Assembly (NCBI RefSeq): GCF_002806995.1
Contig: NZ_NIHE01000003.1
Span: forward strand, 186,001-250,000
Direction: 5' to 3'
Length of the DNA: 64,000 bases
Source: Confluentibacter lentus
GTDB taxonomy: Bacteria > Bacteroidota > Bacteroidia > Flavobacteriales > Flavobacteriaceae
Positions within the stretch are counted from its first letter, which is position 1; the number at the start of each line of letters is the position of its first letter. The position numbers and the translations under genes were made by a program. This document shows, in pieces, positions 37,501-45,657 of the stretch. A model generated the notes under the pieces. The model saw only the letters and a program-made list of their open reading frames with translations. It ran no database searches and was not told the DNA's origin.

Positions 37501-40500
37501 TGTATTAAATCGACGGCAGTTATTGTGTTGCCACAAGATCCAACACCAGTCGTTTCGGCAACAGTAAATAACCAATGTACAGTAACAGAAGGTAATTTCG
37601 AAATTGATGTTACTTTACCAACTGCTGGAATAGCTCCCTATGCTTTCAGTATTAACGGTGGTGCTTTCCAAACCAGAACAGCACCATTTACTTTATCGAA
37701 TCTATCATCTGGAACACATACTATTGAAGTGAGAGATGTAAATGGTTGTGGAAATTTAGTGTCAGTAGATATTGAACCTCCTTTAGGAATTACGCCAACA
37801 GTTACAGGAATTGTTAGTTGTTCAAATGATGATGGTGAAATTACAGTGTCGGCAGTTGGAGGAACAGGAATATATACTTATAGTATCAGTCCTAATCCAG
37901 CTTCAATCACTTTAGCAGGAAATGTGTTTTCTGGAGTGCCTTCGGGAACTTACACTATAACGATTGAAGATAGTGCAACAGGTTGTACTGAAGATGCGAC
38001 CATAACTTTAGATGCCGCAACGCCCGTAACGTTTACAACAACGCCATCTGATGTGAGTTGTAATGGAGGAAGTGATGGTGCTATTACAGTTAATTTACCA
38101 TTAAGTAATGATAATCCGCCTTACACCTATGAGATTTCAGGACCAATATCCGTGGGACCTCAAGCTTCTAATATTTTTACAGGATTGCCAGCAGGAATTT
38201 ACGATGTTACAGTGGCTTCAGGTAGAAATTGTACATTAACGCAGCAAGAAACTATTGGAGAGCCTGTTTTACTTGCCGTATCTGGAACTGCAACTGATTT
38301 TGCTTGTGCAATTGATGGTTCCGTAAACACGTCAGAGTTAACCATTTCTGAAAGTGGAGGAATGCCTTCTTATACGTATAGCATTAATGGAATAAATTAT
38401 TTCAATTCAAATGTGTTTAAAATTGTTGATAATGGAAGCACACAAAATATCACTGTTTATGTGAGAGATGCCAATGGATGTGTTGCAACAAATACTGTGA
38501 TTATATTACCATTACCTACTATAACAGCTGCTGCGGTTGCTGAGGTAACACCAATTGATTGTAACAATACAGGTTCAATAAGTATCTCTGTAACTGGAGG
38601 TTCTGGAAACTTCAATTATCAAATGTTACCTAGTGGTGTTCCGCAAGCTTCAAATATTTTTAATATAACACTACCTGGAGATTATTATTTCTTAGTAACC
38701 GATTTAACTACAAGTTGCACCTTTGCAACGGCAGCATATACGGTCGCACCATTCGATACGATTGATGCCATTGCTACAGCTACTACAGCAGTAACTTGTT
38801 TTGGAGATACCAATGGTGCTTTAGAGGTTAATTTAAGTGGCTATACAGGTGCTTATACTTATGAAGTTTTTGATAGTCTTGGAGTTTCAGTTTTAGGCCC
38901 GATTGCAGCAAATACAAGTGTAAATCCACAAATCATTTCAGGACTTCCAGCTGGAAGCTTTACCGTTGTTGTTACAGAAACTGCTAGTCCGTTTTGTAAC
39001 ACAACTTCAAATATGGTTACCATTGCAACACCTATATTGCCTTTGGATTTGGTTATTTCAGAAACATCGAATGTTACCTGTGATGATGGACAAGGGACTA
39101 TTACAGCTATCGCAAGTGGCGGTTGGGGGACTTATGAATACGAATTAACAGGAGCTGTTACAGTAGCATATTCTTCAAATGGAACCTTCAGAAATTTATC
39201 AGCTGGCTCTTACACTGTCAATGTAAGGGATTCAGGAGGTTGTATCGTATCTGATGCTATAACACTTACAATTCCAACACAAATCACTGCAACAGTAACA
39301 GCCGATACAACATTGTTGTCTTGTTTTGATGATTCTAATGCCACAATTACTGCAACTGCTGTTTCTGGCGGACAAGGAAGTAATTACACATACACACTTC
39401 ACATGTTGTCGCCCATGGTTACATCATCAGGACCTCAAATATCTCCAATTTTCAATGGGTTAGGAGCAGGAACTTATAATGTCACTATTACTGATGGTTA
39501 TAATTGTGAATTTACTTCACCAAATATTATCATAAACCAACCTGCTGAGGTTCAAGCGCTTTTGGTAAGGGAAACTTCACCTTCTTGTTTAACCGATGCT
39601 ACATTAACATTAAGTGCAACAGGAGGTACAGGAACTTATGAGTATAGTAACACGGCTACGTTTGCTACAATATTGGGATCATTTACATCTTCAACAGCTC
39701 CGATTTCCGTATCGCCAGGAACTTATATGTACTATGTTAGAGACGCAAACGGTTGTATTGCGAATGTTTCGAATGAAATTACCATTGATCCATTACCAGC
39801 TCTTATAATTAATTTAGACGTAGCCAATGCGACCATTAATTGTACTGGAGATAATACAGCTGTTATCGTGGCAGTTGCACAAGGTGGTTTAGGGAATTAT
39901 ATTTATACCTTACTAGATAGTGGTGGTAATCCAATTCCAACTGCTACTCAAAATAGTCCAGGTGTTTTCACGGAGCTTACAGTAGGAACTTATCAAATTA
40001 GAGTGGATAGTGGTGATTGTTTAACAACATCGGCACCTATTCAAATATCAGAACCAGCTGCGGCGTTGACAGCCAATTTCTTTCCAACTGACCCTACTTG
40101 CTTTGGAAGTGGCGATGGCATGCTGGAAATTGTTGCCTCAGGCGGGACAGGAACCATTAAATATGCCATTTCGCCTCAAATGAACCAATTTTTTGAAACT
40201 TCAGTATTTGAAGATTTATATCCAGGAACGTACCAAGCCATAGCTCAAGATGAATTAGGTTGTTATATTCTTTTTGATTTTACAATCACTGACCCAGCTC
40301 CTGTGCAAATTGCATTGGTTCCAGGTTCTATTCAGCCAGAATTATGTGAAGGTGATTTGAATGGAGCTTTTAGTGTTATAATTTCAGGAGGTAGTATGCC
40401 TTACAGCGTAGCTCTGGATGATAGAAATGGTTCATATATTATAGGCACTCCAACTCAAACGCAATTTGATTTTGCTGGTTTAAGTGGTGGAGATCACACT

Positions 40501-41268
40501 GTATATGTTATCGATGGTGCAGGATGTGAGTCGGAAGTAGTTATATCATTCCCAGAATCGGTTAGCTTCGGGCCAACGGCTGTAGTGGAATATGGTTGTG
40601 ACAACAATATACCTAGCAATACGGTAACTGTAATTATTACAGGTAATGTTGATACGGACGATTTAACCTATTCACTAGATGGTGGTGCTTATCAAGCCAG
40701 TAACCTATTTGTAAATGTTCCTTCAGGGGTGGGTCATTATGTAGATGTGATGCATGTTAATGGATGTATACAAAGAACACCTCTATTTGATGTTGATCAT
40801 TTTGATCCTATAGCATTAGTATTAAACGATGGGGGATTAAATGAGATTGTAGCTATTACAACTGGTGGATCTGGCGTATATCAATATACGTTAAACGGAG
40901 AAGATTATGGAAGTACAAACACATTCCTTATTTACAGGTCTGGAGATTATACCGTTACGGTGACCGATAGTTATGGCTGTACAGCATCAGCAACACGGTA
41001 TTTTGAATATATAGATGTGTGTATACCTAATTATTTTACACCTCCTTCACAGAAGTGGGGTCCTGGATGTACAAGTCAATATACCAATTTAACCGTTGAT
41101 ATATTTGATAGATATGGTCGTGAAATAGCAACACTTCGTGTGGGAGATTTATGGGATGGTAATTATAATGGTAAGGAACTTCCAACAGGAGATTATTGGT
41201 ACGTTGTAAAACTAAACGACCCAAAAGATAATCGTGATTTTGTCGGACATTTTACACTTTACAGATAA
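31543..41268 (+). CDS. sprB: SprB-like giant gliding adhesin
   Basis: A 3241-residue cell-surface adhesin. The signal peptide covers about residues 1-24 (QSFSQN). An N-terminal beta-rich region (about 30-370) is followed by a DUF11-like domain (about 379-490, IVLTKIVEDVLGNDI...GDELYYTIGFQNTGNDDATDMTI) and two more beta-sandwich units. From about residue 810 to 3150 I count about 28 SprB-type repeats of roughly 80 residues, each ending in a GTYTITVTDxxGC-like strand. The C-terminus (about 3155-3241, CIPNYFTPP...FVGHFTLYR) is a type B sorting domain for type IX secretion. In Flavobacterium such proteins are moved along the cell by the gliding motor. The partner sprF follows by 37 bp. Very few Lys and Arg residues occur in the repeats. 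Confidence 0.92.
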   Translation: MKKPTYSKIGIIILILFLSFQSFSQNLIPFVPRYDEAIKGDMLLIGNSNLSVHRTDPYNYAGTNSSYNNEGSNNRDRMVYVDIDIDNTTFNSSSADLDVPNDATCYQIVYAGLYWSSVVMGDTPMASIKFRTPESGTYIDITGTQIYYQNSSNNRDSNTYAYYRDVTDILTALSNPEGTYTVANISSMTSAMMNSGTGRNTEGLSAGWSLFVIYEDPLLPSKYITSFDGFTKINNVAPNNQQTFPISGFQTIPTGPVRAKYAFSALEGDRAWAGDYLQINGTSISATTAGGTIIRPSNNFFNSSVSIIDPNTNSPILFTNRNPSSSNTLGFDAGIINIPNPGNSLIANGDTSATIRLGTNTDIYYFYFSAFAIEIIAPNIVLTKIVEDVLGNDIGGQVVDLGDELYYTIGFQNTGNDDATDMTIRDVLPTNVVFNYPSDIGLLPAGVTVQSYNPATRELIFAIDESVVEENDPVSEIRFKVTVVSTCSLLSDACSNNIDNQAYATYKGTINPDFTISDDPSFASNTGCLLTPGATNFLADLNDCVFEENIILCGSSAVLTAGNGYDAYSWTNSSGTVIGTTQSITVTTPGTYYVHNTAVAPCQSIDQVFNVITYGAGVTNPVIPFADEVVICPNDGKELPNIFLCGANDSRFIQTNITDTSSMIWERLDETSCTAVANEDCANEDASCTWNQVATGPDFTADTAGQYRLTLNYTGGCFNQFYFNVYENLLVPTVTSRDIFCTTPGEITVGSVPSGYEYSIDGVNYQTSNVFSINTTNIYSVYIRQIGVTPNPCIFSVPDVQIRQRDFTVSTIITQPLCNGEQGSVVLAANDVRPQYFFSIYQGATLINSVGPIMESDYTFANLNPGTYTINVSTEDGCIFTDDIEIINPPLLTATAALTKPLTCTDGEITVYPSGGTAPYYYFVNSTTEFQSTPQIIVTTPGVYNITVVDSNNCSTTTSITVNPSPPPVFNVTKTDMLCEDSGDNGTITINVTNANGNSLQYSIDNGVTFFNSPTFTGLAVGSYDVVVQYTLGTDVCTTTPQTITITEPPAITGTATLTTPYTCTTNGVITVSGVSGGTAPYTYSINGITFQPGLTFSGLTNGTYTVTIRDAVGCTFITAPITIAPLNPPTDLSFASTPLTCPTNVSTVTLTATGGIGTLRYQIIAPGASTTPYQASNVFSGLAPGTYTFQVIDEYNCTYSESYTINPLPALTVIGQNLNDVTCFGAADGSAQFTVSGSTGFTYTINGGASTVGTSPVSLTGLASGTYTIVITDNTTNCSATASITINQPTTALDITATASPITCLNNGSVVLNTTGGWGGNSFTLTLPDATVLPGQNSNIFANLTQAGTYTATVTDTNGCSDSTTFNLVLPINPTATISVSSDYCYDTTNGASLQVTASGGQAPYQYSMNGAPFTANNVFSNLIPGIYNITVRDSYGCTYTLPAETIASQLAVSTVLTKDLDCTASPDAVITGTISGGYAPFTYAVSFNGGAFNALGSTGSPFIYATAINGTYRFQVTDARGCTALSGVQTINAISLPEIISVVQTQPILCHGDSNAAIQININYTVGTPPFVINVNNDTTGTNYGTQTSGLTAGTYTITLTDSKSCTDTATITITEPTPIIITSSTVPITCDPVGGVSKGSVIINGVTGGTAPYNYFVTGTNGYSASELNASGTTSTTFDVVDFGLYQINVVDSNGCSVLIQDVLVASPPDDLDIAIDVIADCTTGGEAVISVGTTLASAGPFFFDIYRGFVPPAPPGGTWIPEDAPSSKTATFTGLIPGFTYTFIVYDDSTGCSYYETSTVPIPTNSTLTANALTSNNITCVGSADGNVSFTINSIYGISTNVNYEIFNSLSLLSTGITGSGVVPGGGSLPVSNLGSLPYGNYFVLITETSGPNLGCGVVTVPFNIRESAIDLSITASVDRNANCNPSSGIITAIARDGTAPYLYQMTTSATPPLSTDPLWASANTFNRDAGSYYVHVIDAYGCIKSTAVIVLPQDPTPVVSATVNNQCTVTEGNFEIDVTLPTAGIAPYAFSINGGAFQTRTAPFTLSNLSSGTHTIEVRDVNGCGNLVSVDIEPPLGITPTVTGIVSCSNDDGEITVSAVGGTGIYTYSISPNPASITLAGNVFSGVPSGTYTITIEDSATGCTEDATITLDAATPVTFTTTPSDVSCNGGSDGAITVNLPLSNDNPPYTYEISGPISVGPQASNIFTGLPAGIYDVTVASGRNCTLTQQETIGEPVLLAVSGTATDFACAIDGSVNTSELTISESGGMPSYTYSINGINYFNSNVFKIVDNGSTQNITVYVRDANGCVATNTVIILPLPTITAAAVAEVTPIDCNNTGSISISVTGGSGNFNYQMLPSGVPQASNIFNITLPGDYYFLVTDLTTSCTFATAAYTVAPFDTIDAIATATTAVTCFGDTNGALEVNLSGYTGAYTYEVFDSLGVSVLGPIAANTSVNPQIISGLPAGSFTVVVTETASPFCNTTSNMVTIATPILPLDLVISETSNVTCDDGQGTITAIASGGWGTYEYELTGAVTVAYSSNGTFRNLSAGSYTVNVRDSGGCIVSDAITLTIPTQITATVTADTTLLSCFDDSNATITATAVSGGQGSNYTYTLHMLSPMVTSSGPQISPIFNGLGAGTYNVTITDGYNCEFTSPNIIINQPAEVQALLVRETSPSCLTDATLTLSATGGTGTYEYSNTATFATILGSFTSSTAPISVSPGTYMYYVRDANGCIANVSNEITIDPLPALIINLDVANATINCTGDNTAVIVAVAQGGLGNYIYTLLDSGGNPIPTATQNSPGVFTELTVGTYQIRVDSGDCLTTSAPIQISEPAAALTANFFPTDPTCFGSGDGMLEIVASGGTGTIKYAISPQMNQFFETSVFEDLYPGTYQAIAQDELGCYILFDFTITDPAPVQIALVPGSIQPELCEGDLNGAFSVIISGGSMPYSVALDDRNGSYIIGTPTQTQFDFAGLSGGDHTVYVIDGAGCESEVVISFPESVSFGPTAVVEYGCDNNIPSNTVTVIITGNVDTDDLTYSLDGGAYQASNLFVNVPSGVGHYVDVMHVNGCIQRTPLFDVDHFDPIALVLNDGGLNEIVAITTGGSGVYQYTLNGEDYGSTNTFLIYRSGDYTVTVTDSYGCTASATRYFEYIDVCIPNYFTPPSQKWGPGCTSQYTNLTVDIFDRYGREIATLRVGDLWDGNYNGKELPTGDYWYVVKLNDPKDNRDFVGHFTLYR

Positions 41269-41305
41269 ATAGATAATAGTGGTTAAAACCTATAAAAAAA
41301 ATAGA

Positions 41306-42283
41306 ATGCGAAAATTAATTATATATCTGTTACTACTTGCCATAGTGAAAAGCCATGGGCAAGAGCTTAACCTGCCCGTTTTCACACAGTATTTGGCTGA
41401 TAACAATTTTGTGGTCTCACCAACCTATGCGGGCATAGGCGATAACCTAAAATTGCGAGCCAATGGCCTGACACAATGGGTGGGCATAAAGGATGCACCA
41501 GATAATCAGTCGTTCTATGCGGATTTTAGAATTGCGGACCGAAGTGGGGTTGGCGTGTCATTTTATAACGATAAAAATGGAAATACCATCCAAAAGGGGG
41601 CCAAGTTCTCCTTTGCTCATCATCTTATTCTGGATTACTATTCCAAGCAATATCTGTCGTTTGGTATATCATATAACATAAACAATTTTAGGATCGATAT
41701 CAGTAAATTTAATAATGGTACTAACCAACCACCAGTTTCAAATCCAATTATAACTGACGATAGATCGACCAACAACAACAATTTTGACGTTGGGGTGCTG
41801 TACAGGAACAAAGGGTTCTTCTTCAGTTTCAATGCCAATAACATATTGGAGAAAAAAATAGATGAGGACATTAGGATCGCTGAGCCCAATTTGCTCTTAA
41901 ATTATCAAATATATTCTGGCTACACGTTCAACGGCCCCAAGAAGAGCGGCTTGGAGTTTGAGCCCTCCATCTATTACCAGATGTTCAGCAGCGACAACCG
42001 GAGCAGTACCGATCTGAACTTTAAGTTCAGGAAGTTCAACAGGAACGAGGATTACTATTGGGCGGGGATATCGTACCGTTTTTTGAACGACCAGTTCTTT
42101 AAGCCCCTGAACCTGGGTCCCATGCTGGGCTTCAAGAAGGACATCTTCTATTTTGGGTATGCCTACCAGGTGACCATGAACGACCTATCGGGGTACAATT
42201 CCGGGACGCACGTCATTACCATAGGGCTGGAGTTCCTACAGGGCATCAGCAACTGTCCCTGTACACAGAGCCCAGTGCATTGA
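41306..42283 (+). CDS. sprF: SprF-like PorP/SprF-family type IX secretion protein
   Basis: A 325-residue outer-membrane protein that helps secrete and anchor SprB-type adhesins with type B sorting domains. It has a signal peptide (about 1-19, AIVKSHGQ). The family start QELNLPVFTQYLADNNFVVSPTYAGIGDNLKLRANGLTQW is followed by repeated beta strands, ending in THVITIGLEFLQG. The ATG at 41306 (MRKLIIYLLLL) is chosen over a GTG at 41279. The place directly after the adhesin gene is the usual arrangement. The codon use changes inside the gene: the last 350 bp are about 50% G+C against roughly one third in the neighbours, suggesting recombination or import of this part. Confidence 0.92.
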   Translation: MRKLIIYLLLLAIVKSHGQELNLPVFTQYLADNNFVVSPTYAGIGDNLKLRANGLTQWVGIKDAPDNQSFYADFRIADRSGVGVSFYNDKNGNTIQKGAKFSFAHHLILDYYSKQYLSFGISYNINNFRIDISKFNNGTNQPPVSNPIITDDRSTNNNNFDVGVLYRNKGFFFSFNANNILEKKIDEDIRIAEPNLLLNYQIYSGYTFNGPKKSGLEFEPSIYYQMFSSDNRSSTDLNFKFRKFNRNEDYYWAGISYRFLNDQFFKPLNLGPMLGFKKDIFYFGYAYQVTMNDLSGYNSGTHVITIGLEFLQGISNCPCTQSPVH

Positions 42284-42601
42284 TGGTAGTTTTAGATATT
42301 ATCATATTAATTATTTGTTTACTTTAATTGAAAGCACCTATAATATTTTATAAGTAGCTAATAGATAACAATATCTAATTATGCTTTTGTTTATATTCGA
42401 TAGTGCTTTTTAAAAACCCTAAAGTTTTTTGCTGTAAATTTTATACCAGTTTCTCTAATAAAGTCAGGGTTAATCTTTGGTCATTTTCTTGATCATTTTT
42501 ATACACAATTTCAAAGCAATAAATGCTTGGGTTCTTTCTTCAATTTCATAATAAAATAGCGTTTTACATTTTATTGGGTTTTATATCTAACAATAAAATA
42601 A
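42284..42601. other. Non-coding, possibly scarred region after sprF
   Basis: About 320 bp with no intact gene. The minus strand carries protein-like pieces in changing frames (listed separately), and the plus strand ends in a stop just before the carrier-domain remnant. It marks the joint between the G+C-rich sprF end and normal AT-rich sequence. Confidence 0.5.
42391..42580 (-). pseudogene. Possible frameshifted gene remnant of unknown family
   Basis: Minus strand. Three consecutive pieces read like protein when the frame is changed twice: LFYYEIEE, then NPSIYCFEIVYKNDQENDQR, then NPDFIRETGIKFTAKNFRVF ending KKHYRI and a stop at 42391. No start is seen and the family is not recognised. It may be chance; it is listed because it lies in a region that already looks scarred. 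Confidence 0.25.
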
Positions 42602-42883
42602 TATCACGATAAAACCAATGATATTAAAACTTCGTATGTTTCCTCAAGAAACGATATTGAAGAACTGGTTTGCAATGTATGGCGAGATATTTTTAGATTG
42701 TATAAAATTGATGTTCACGATAATTTTATAGCCTTGGGAGGGGATTCACTAGCGGCTATAAGGGTAACATCTAGGATTAATGACGAATTGGGAATGGAGA
42801 TCCCATTAAACAAAGTTTTTAATTTACCCACAATTGAAGCATATGCCGGCTACATAGAGCAAAAAATTATTGAATTATTATAA
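42602..42883 (+). pseudogene. Orphan carrier (thiolation) domain, remnant of a nonribosomal peptide synthetase
   Basis: The open frame of 94 codons begins after a stop at 42599 and encodes SYVSSRNDIEELVCNVWRDI, then KIDVHDNFIALGGDSLAAIR and VFNLPTIEAYAGYIEQKIIELL. This is the end of an adenylation domain linker followed by a complete phosphopantetheine carrier domain, with the attachment Ser in GGDSL. There is no ATG or GTG in frame; the only start-like codon (TTG 42698) would remove the first helix. The piece is therefore best read as the 3' end of a deleted synthetase gene. It stops 11 bp before the TonB-receptor gene, as a siderophore or peptide synthetase beside its receptor would. A free-standing carrier with a rare start codon is the alternative. 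Confidence 0.7.
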
Positions 42884-42894
42884 ACAAAAAAGCT

Positions 42895-45159
42895 ATGACA
42901 CAACCAACCAACCAAAACAAAATCACAAAAAATGTTTTATGTTTCATTCTATTACTTTTAACTTTTGTAAGCACTCAAGCTCATGAACTTAGTGGTACGG
43001 TAGTTTCAGATGAAAACAGTAAACCCTTGCAGGGTGTTGGCGTTTATAATAAAACTACAGGGGCGTACACCTATACCAACGTATCGGGTTATTTTGAGTT
43101 AGATGATATTTCAGTTGGCGATGTAATCTATTTTTATAGTTTGGGGTTTGAAAATCAAGAACTCATTATAAGTGATAAACATTTAAATGGTGTTGAAAAT
43201 ATTATTTTAAAGGTATCGTCCGTATCCTTAGATCAAGTATTAATAGTTTCTAAGGTTAATGTGCTAAGTACCTTTTTAAATGTAGATTTAAAAACAAGTC
43301 CGGTAAAATCATCACAGGAGATTCTCCGTAAAATACCAGGATTAATAATCGGTCAGCATGCCGGTGGTGGTAAAGCGGAACAGATTTTTTTAAGGGGTTT
43401 TGACATAGACCATGGTACAGACATTGCTATTGATGTGGATGGTATGCCAGTTAATATGGTGTCCCACGCTCATGGGCAAGGTTATGCCGATATGCACTTC
43501 ATCATTCCTGAAACCATTAATAATATCGATTTTGGTAAAGGCTCTTATTACGCTGATAAAGGGAATTTCAATACGGCAGGATACGTGGATATTAATACCA
43601 AAAAAACCATTGATGAAAGTTTGATATCTCTTGAAGCTGGACAGTATAATACCTTACGTGCTTTAAGTATGATTAAAGTTTTGGATGAAAAAAATAGTAG
43701 TGCCTATTTGGCTTCAGAAATGGTATTGACCGATGGTGTTTTTGAATCACCCCAAAACTTCAACCGTTTTAATATTATGGGTCGTTATAATTTCAATAAC
43801 TATATAAACCAAGAGTTTGATATGGGTATTTCCCATTTTCAGAGCAAATGGGATGCTTCTGGACAAATTCCATTACGTGCTGTCGAGAGCGGGTTAATAA
43901 GTCGTTTTGGAGCTATTGATGATACTGAAGGTGGTAATACTAGCCGAAGTAATATGTGGATAAACCATAAGAATCAAATAGATGAGCATTCTGCAATTAA
44001 ATCCTCTGCATATGTATCAAAGTACGATTTTGAATTATTTTCAAATTTTACCTTCTTTTTGGAAGACCCTGCAAATGGTGATCAAATACAACAAAAAGAA
44101 GATAGAACCATTATTGGGGCAAAAACAGCCTATGAACATTCGTTACATATTGGTGACCACGATACACAACTTAAATATGAGTTAGGCGTTGGATTTAGAT
44201 ATGATGATGTTAATAATGTTCAATTATCAAGAACCTTAAATAGAAAAACTATTCTGGAACGTTTGGCATATGGTAATGTGGATGAATTAAATGCTTTTTC
44301 GTTTGCCAATGTAACTTATAAAAAGAATTCATGGACCTTTAATCCAGGGTTACGCTTAGACTATTTTACTTTTGATTATGAAAATTTATTGACACCCACT
44401 TACGATAATAAAAGTGAGAACAAAGTATTGTTAAGCCCCAAGTTTAATATTATTTATTCAGCTTCTCCAAAGGCACAATTTTATGCTAAAACAGGTTTGG
44501 GATACCACTCAAACGATAGTAGGGTAGTAACGGCCAATAATGGGAAAAGAATACTCCCAACCGCTTTTGGAACAGATTTGGGCGTTGTTTTAAAACCCAA
44601 AGAGCGATTGGTTATTAATGCCGCTTTATGGAGTTTGTTTCTGCAGCAAGAGTTTGTTTATGTTGGAGACGCAGGTATTGTTGAACCTAGTGGAAAAACA
44701 CAACGTTATGGTGTTGATTTTGGATTACGCTACCAGTTAACAGATTGGTTATTTGTAAATGGGGATGTTAATTATTCACATGCTAGAAGCATTGAAGAAC
44801 CTAGTGGACAAGATTACATTCCGCTTGCTCCAGATTTAACGTCTGCAGGAGGTATTAGTTTTCGGGATTTAAGTAATTTTTCTGGGGGGATTAATTACCG
44901 CTACATTAAAGATAGACCAGCAAACGAAGATAATTCTATAGTAGCAGAAGGGTATTTTGTAACCGATTTTAATTTGAATTATAATTATAAAAACTGGACT
45001 TTTGGGTTGATTGTTGAAAACATCTTTGATACCGAATGGAATGAAACACAATTCGCCACTGAAAGCAGATTATTTAATGAACCAAATTCTGTTGAAGAAA
45101 TACATTTTACCCCAGGAACCCCATTTTTTTTAAGAGGAAAAATATCAGTTAAGTTTTAG
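42895..45159 (+). CDS. TonB-dependent outer-membrane receptor
   Basis: A 754-residue receptor. A signal peptide (about residues 13-31, LLLLTFVSTQAHE) leads to a carboxypeptidase-like domain (about 32-105, LSGTVVSDENSKPLQGVGVYNKTTGAYTY). A plug domain (about 125-235) and a beta-barrel ending in FFLRGKISVKF follow. It is not of the SusC type and has no STN domain or SusD partner. The plug holds GFDIDHGTDIAIDVDGMPVN followed by a His-containing HAHGQGYADMHFI stretch. The substrate is unknown; a metal chelate or peptide is plausible because a nonribosomal peptide synthetase remnant lies 11 bp upstream on the same strand, but that is inference from position. Confidence 0.9.
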   Translation: MTQPTNQNKITKNVLCFILLLLTFVSTQAHELSGTVVSDENSKPLQGVGVYNKTTGAYTYTNVSGYFELDDISVGDVIYFYSLGFENQELIISDKHLNGVENIILKVSSVSLDQVLIVSKVNVLSTFLNVDLKTSPVKSSQEILRKIPGLIIGQHAGGGKAEQIFLRGFDIDHGTDIAIDVDGMPVNMVSHAHGQGYADMHFIIPETINNIDFGKGSYYADKGNFNTAGYVDINTKKTIDESLISLEAGQYNTLRALSMIKVLDEKNSSAYLASEMVLTDGVFESPQNFNRFNIMGRYNFNNYINQEFDMGISHFQSKWDASGQIPLRAVESGLISRFGAIDDTEGGNTSRSNMWINHKNQIDEHSAIKSSAYVSKYDFELFSNFTFFLEDPANGDQIQQKEDRTIIGAKTAYEHSLHIGDHDTQLKYELGVGFRYDDVNNVQLSRTLNRKTILERLAYGNVDELNAFSFANVTYKKNSWTFNPGLRLDYFTFDYENLLTPTYDNKSENKVLLSPKFNIIYSASPKAQFYAKTGLGYHSNDSRVVTANNGKRILPTAFGTDLGVVLKPKERLVINAALWSLFLQQEFVYVGDAGIVEPSGKTQRYGVDFGLRYQLTDWLFVNGDVNYSHARSIEEPSGQDYIPLAPDLTSAGGISFRDLSNFSGGINYRYIKDRPANEDNSIVAEGYFVTDFNLNYNYKNWTFGLIVENIFDTEWNETQFATESRLFNEPNSVEEIHFTPGTPFFLRGKISVKF

Positions 45160-45218
45160 ATTTTAAGGGTTATTTGCGGTTTTGTCTATTGTTATGGGAT
45201 AGGGTTTATATGGAATTA

Positions 45219-45605
45219 CTAATTGTCGCTGGACACAGCGTTTGGGTCATTAAAAAGATTTTGATAAGCTATTCTAACTGTTGAAATTAAATCATCAAAA
45301 TCTTTTGATTTATCAAAAAATCCAGTAGCGCCTTTTTTAAGACATATATTTTTTAATTCTGAATTAATTGAAAACACATAAACCAATGAGTTTAAATGGT
45401 CTTCTTTTACTTTATTCAAAATAGTTATGCCATTCCCATCAATCAAATTTAAGTCTAATATGATGATATTAAATTTAAAGGTATCCAATAAACTTAATGA
45501 ATCTTCAACGGAGTTTGCTAATTTTATTTTTTTTGAATCAATAAAGCTAGTTAATTTTTCTACTATTTTTTCGTTTATAATTGGTTCGTCTTCAATAATT
45601 AACAT
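45219..45605 (-). CDS. Single-domain response regulator (receiver)
   Basis: A 128-residue receiver domain alone. The acidic pair is in LIIEDEP, the phospho-accepting Asp in IILDLNLIDGNG, the Ser of the switch position in YVFSINSE, and the Lys in FFDKSKD. There is no output domain, so it probably works as a phosphate relay or by protein contact. The chosen start is the ATG at 45605 (MLIIEDEP); the longer frame adds 14 residues without receiver character. It is 52 bp downstream of the hybrid kinase and on the same strand, so it is a likely partner of that kinase. Confidence 0.88.
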   Translation of the reverse strand: MLIIEDEPIINEKIVEKLTSFIDSKKIKLANSVEDSLSLLDTFKFNIIILDLNLIDGNGITILNKVKEDHLNSLVYVFSINSELKNICLKKGATGFFDKSKDFDDLISTVRIAYQNLFNDPNAVSSDN

Positions 45606-45657
45606 GTAATTGTAGTTTTTTTGATTGATTGAATAAAAATAAAACATTCAGAATGTC

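Noticed and set aside
31543-41268. SprB repeats as a CRISPR-like or satellite array
   Set aside because: The periodicity is at protein level (about 80 residues); DNA units are too diverged for a nucleotide repeat array.
42698-42883. Treating the carrier domain as a complete 61-residue gene from TTG 42698
   Set aside because: This start would remove the first helix of the domain, while the homologous sequence continues upstream in frame to 42602.
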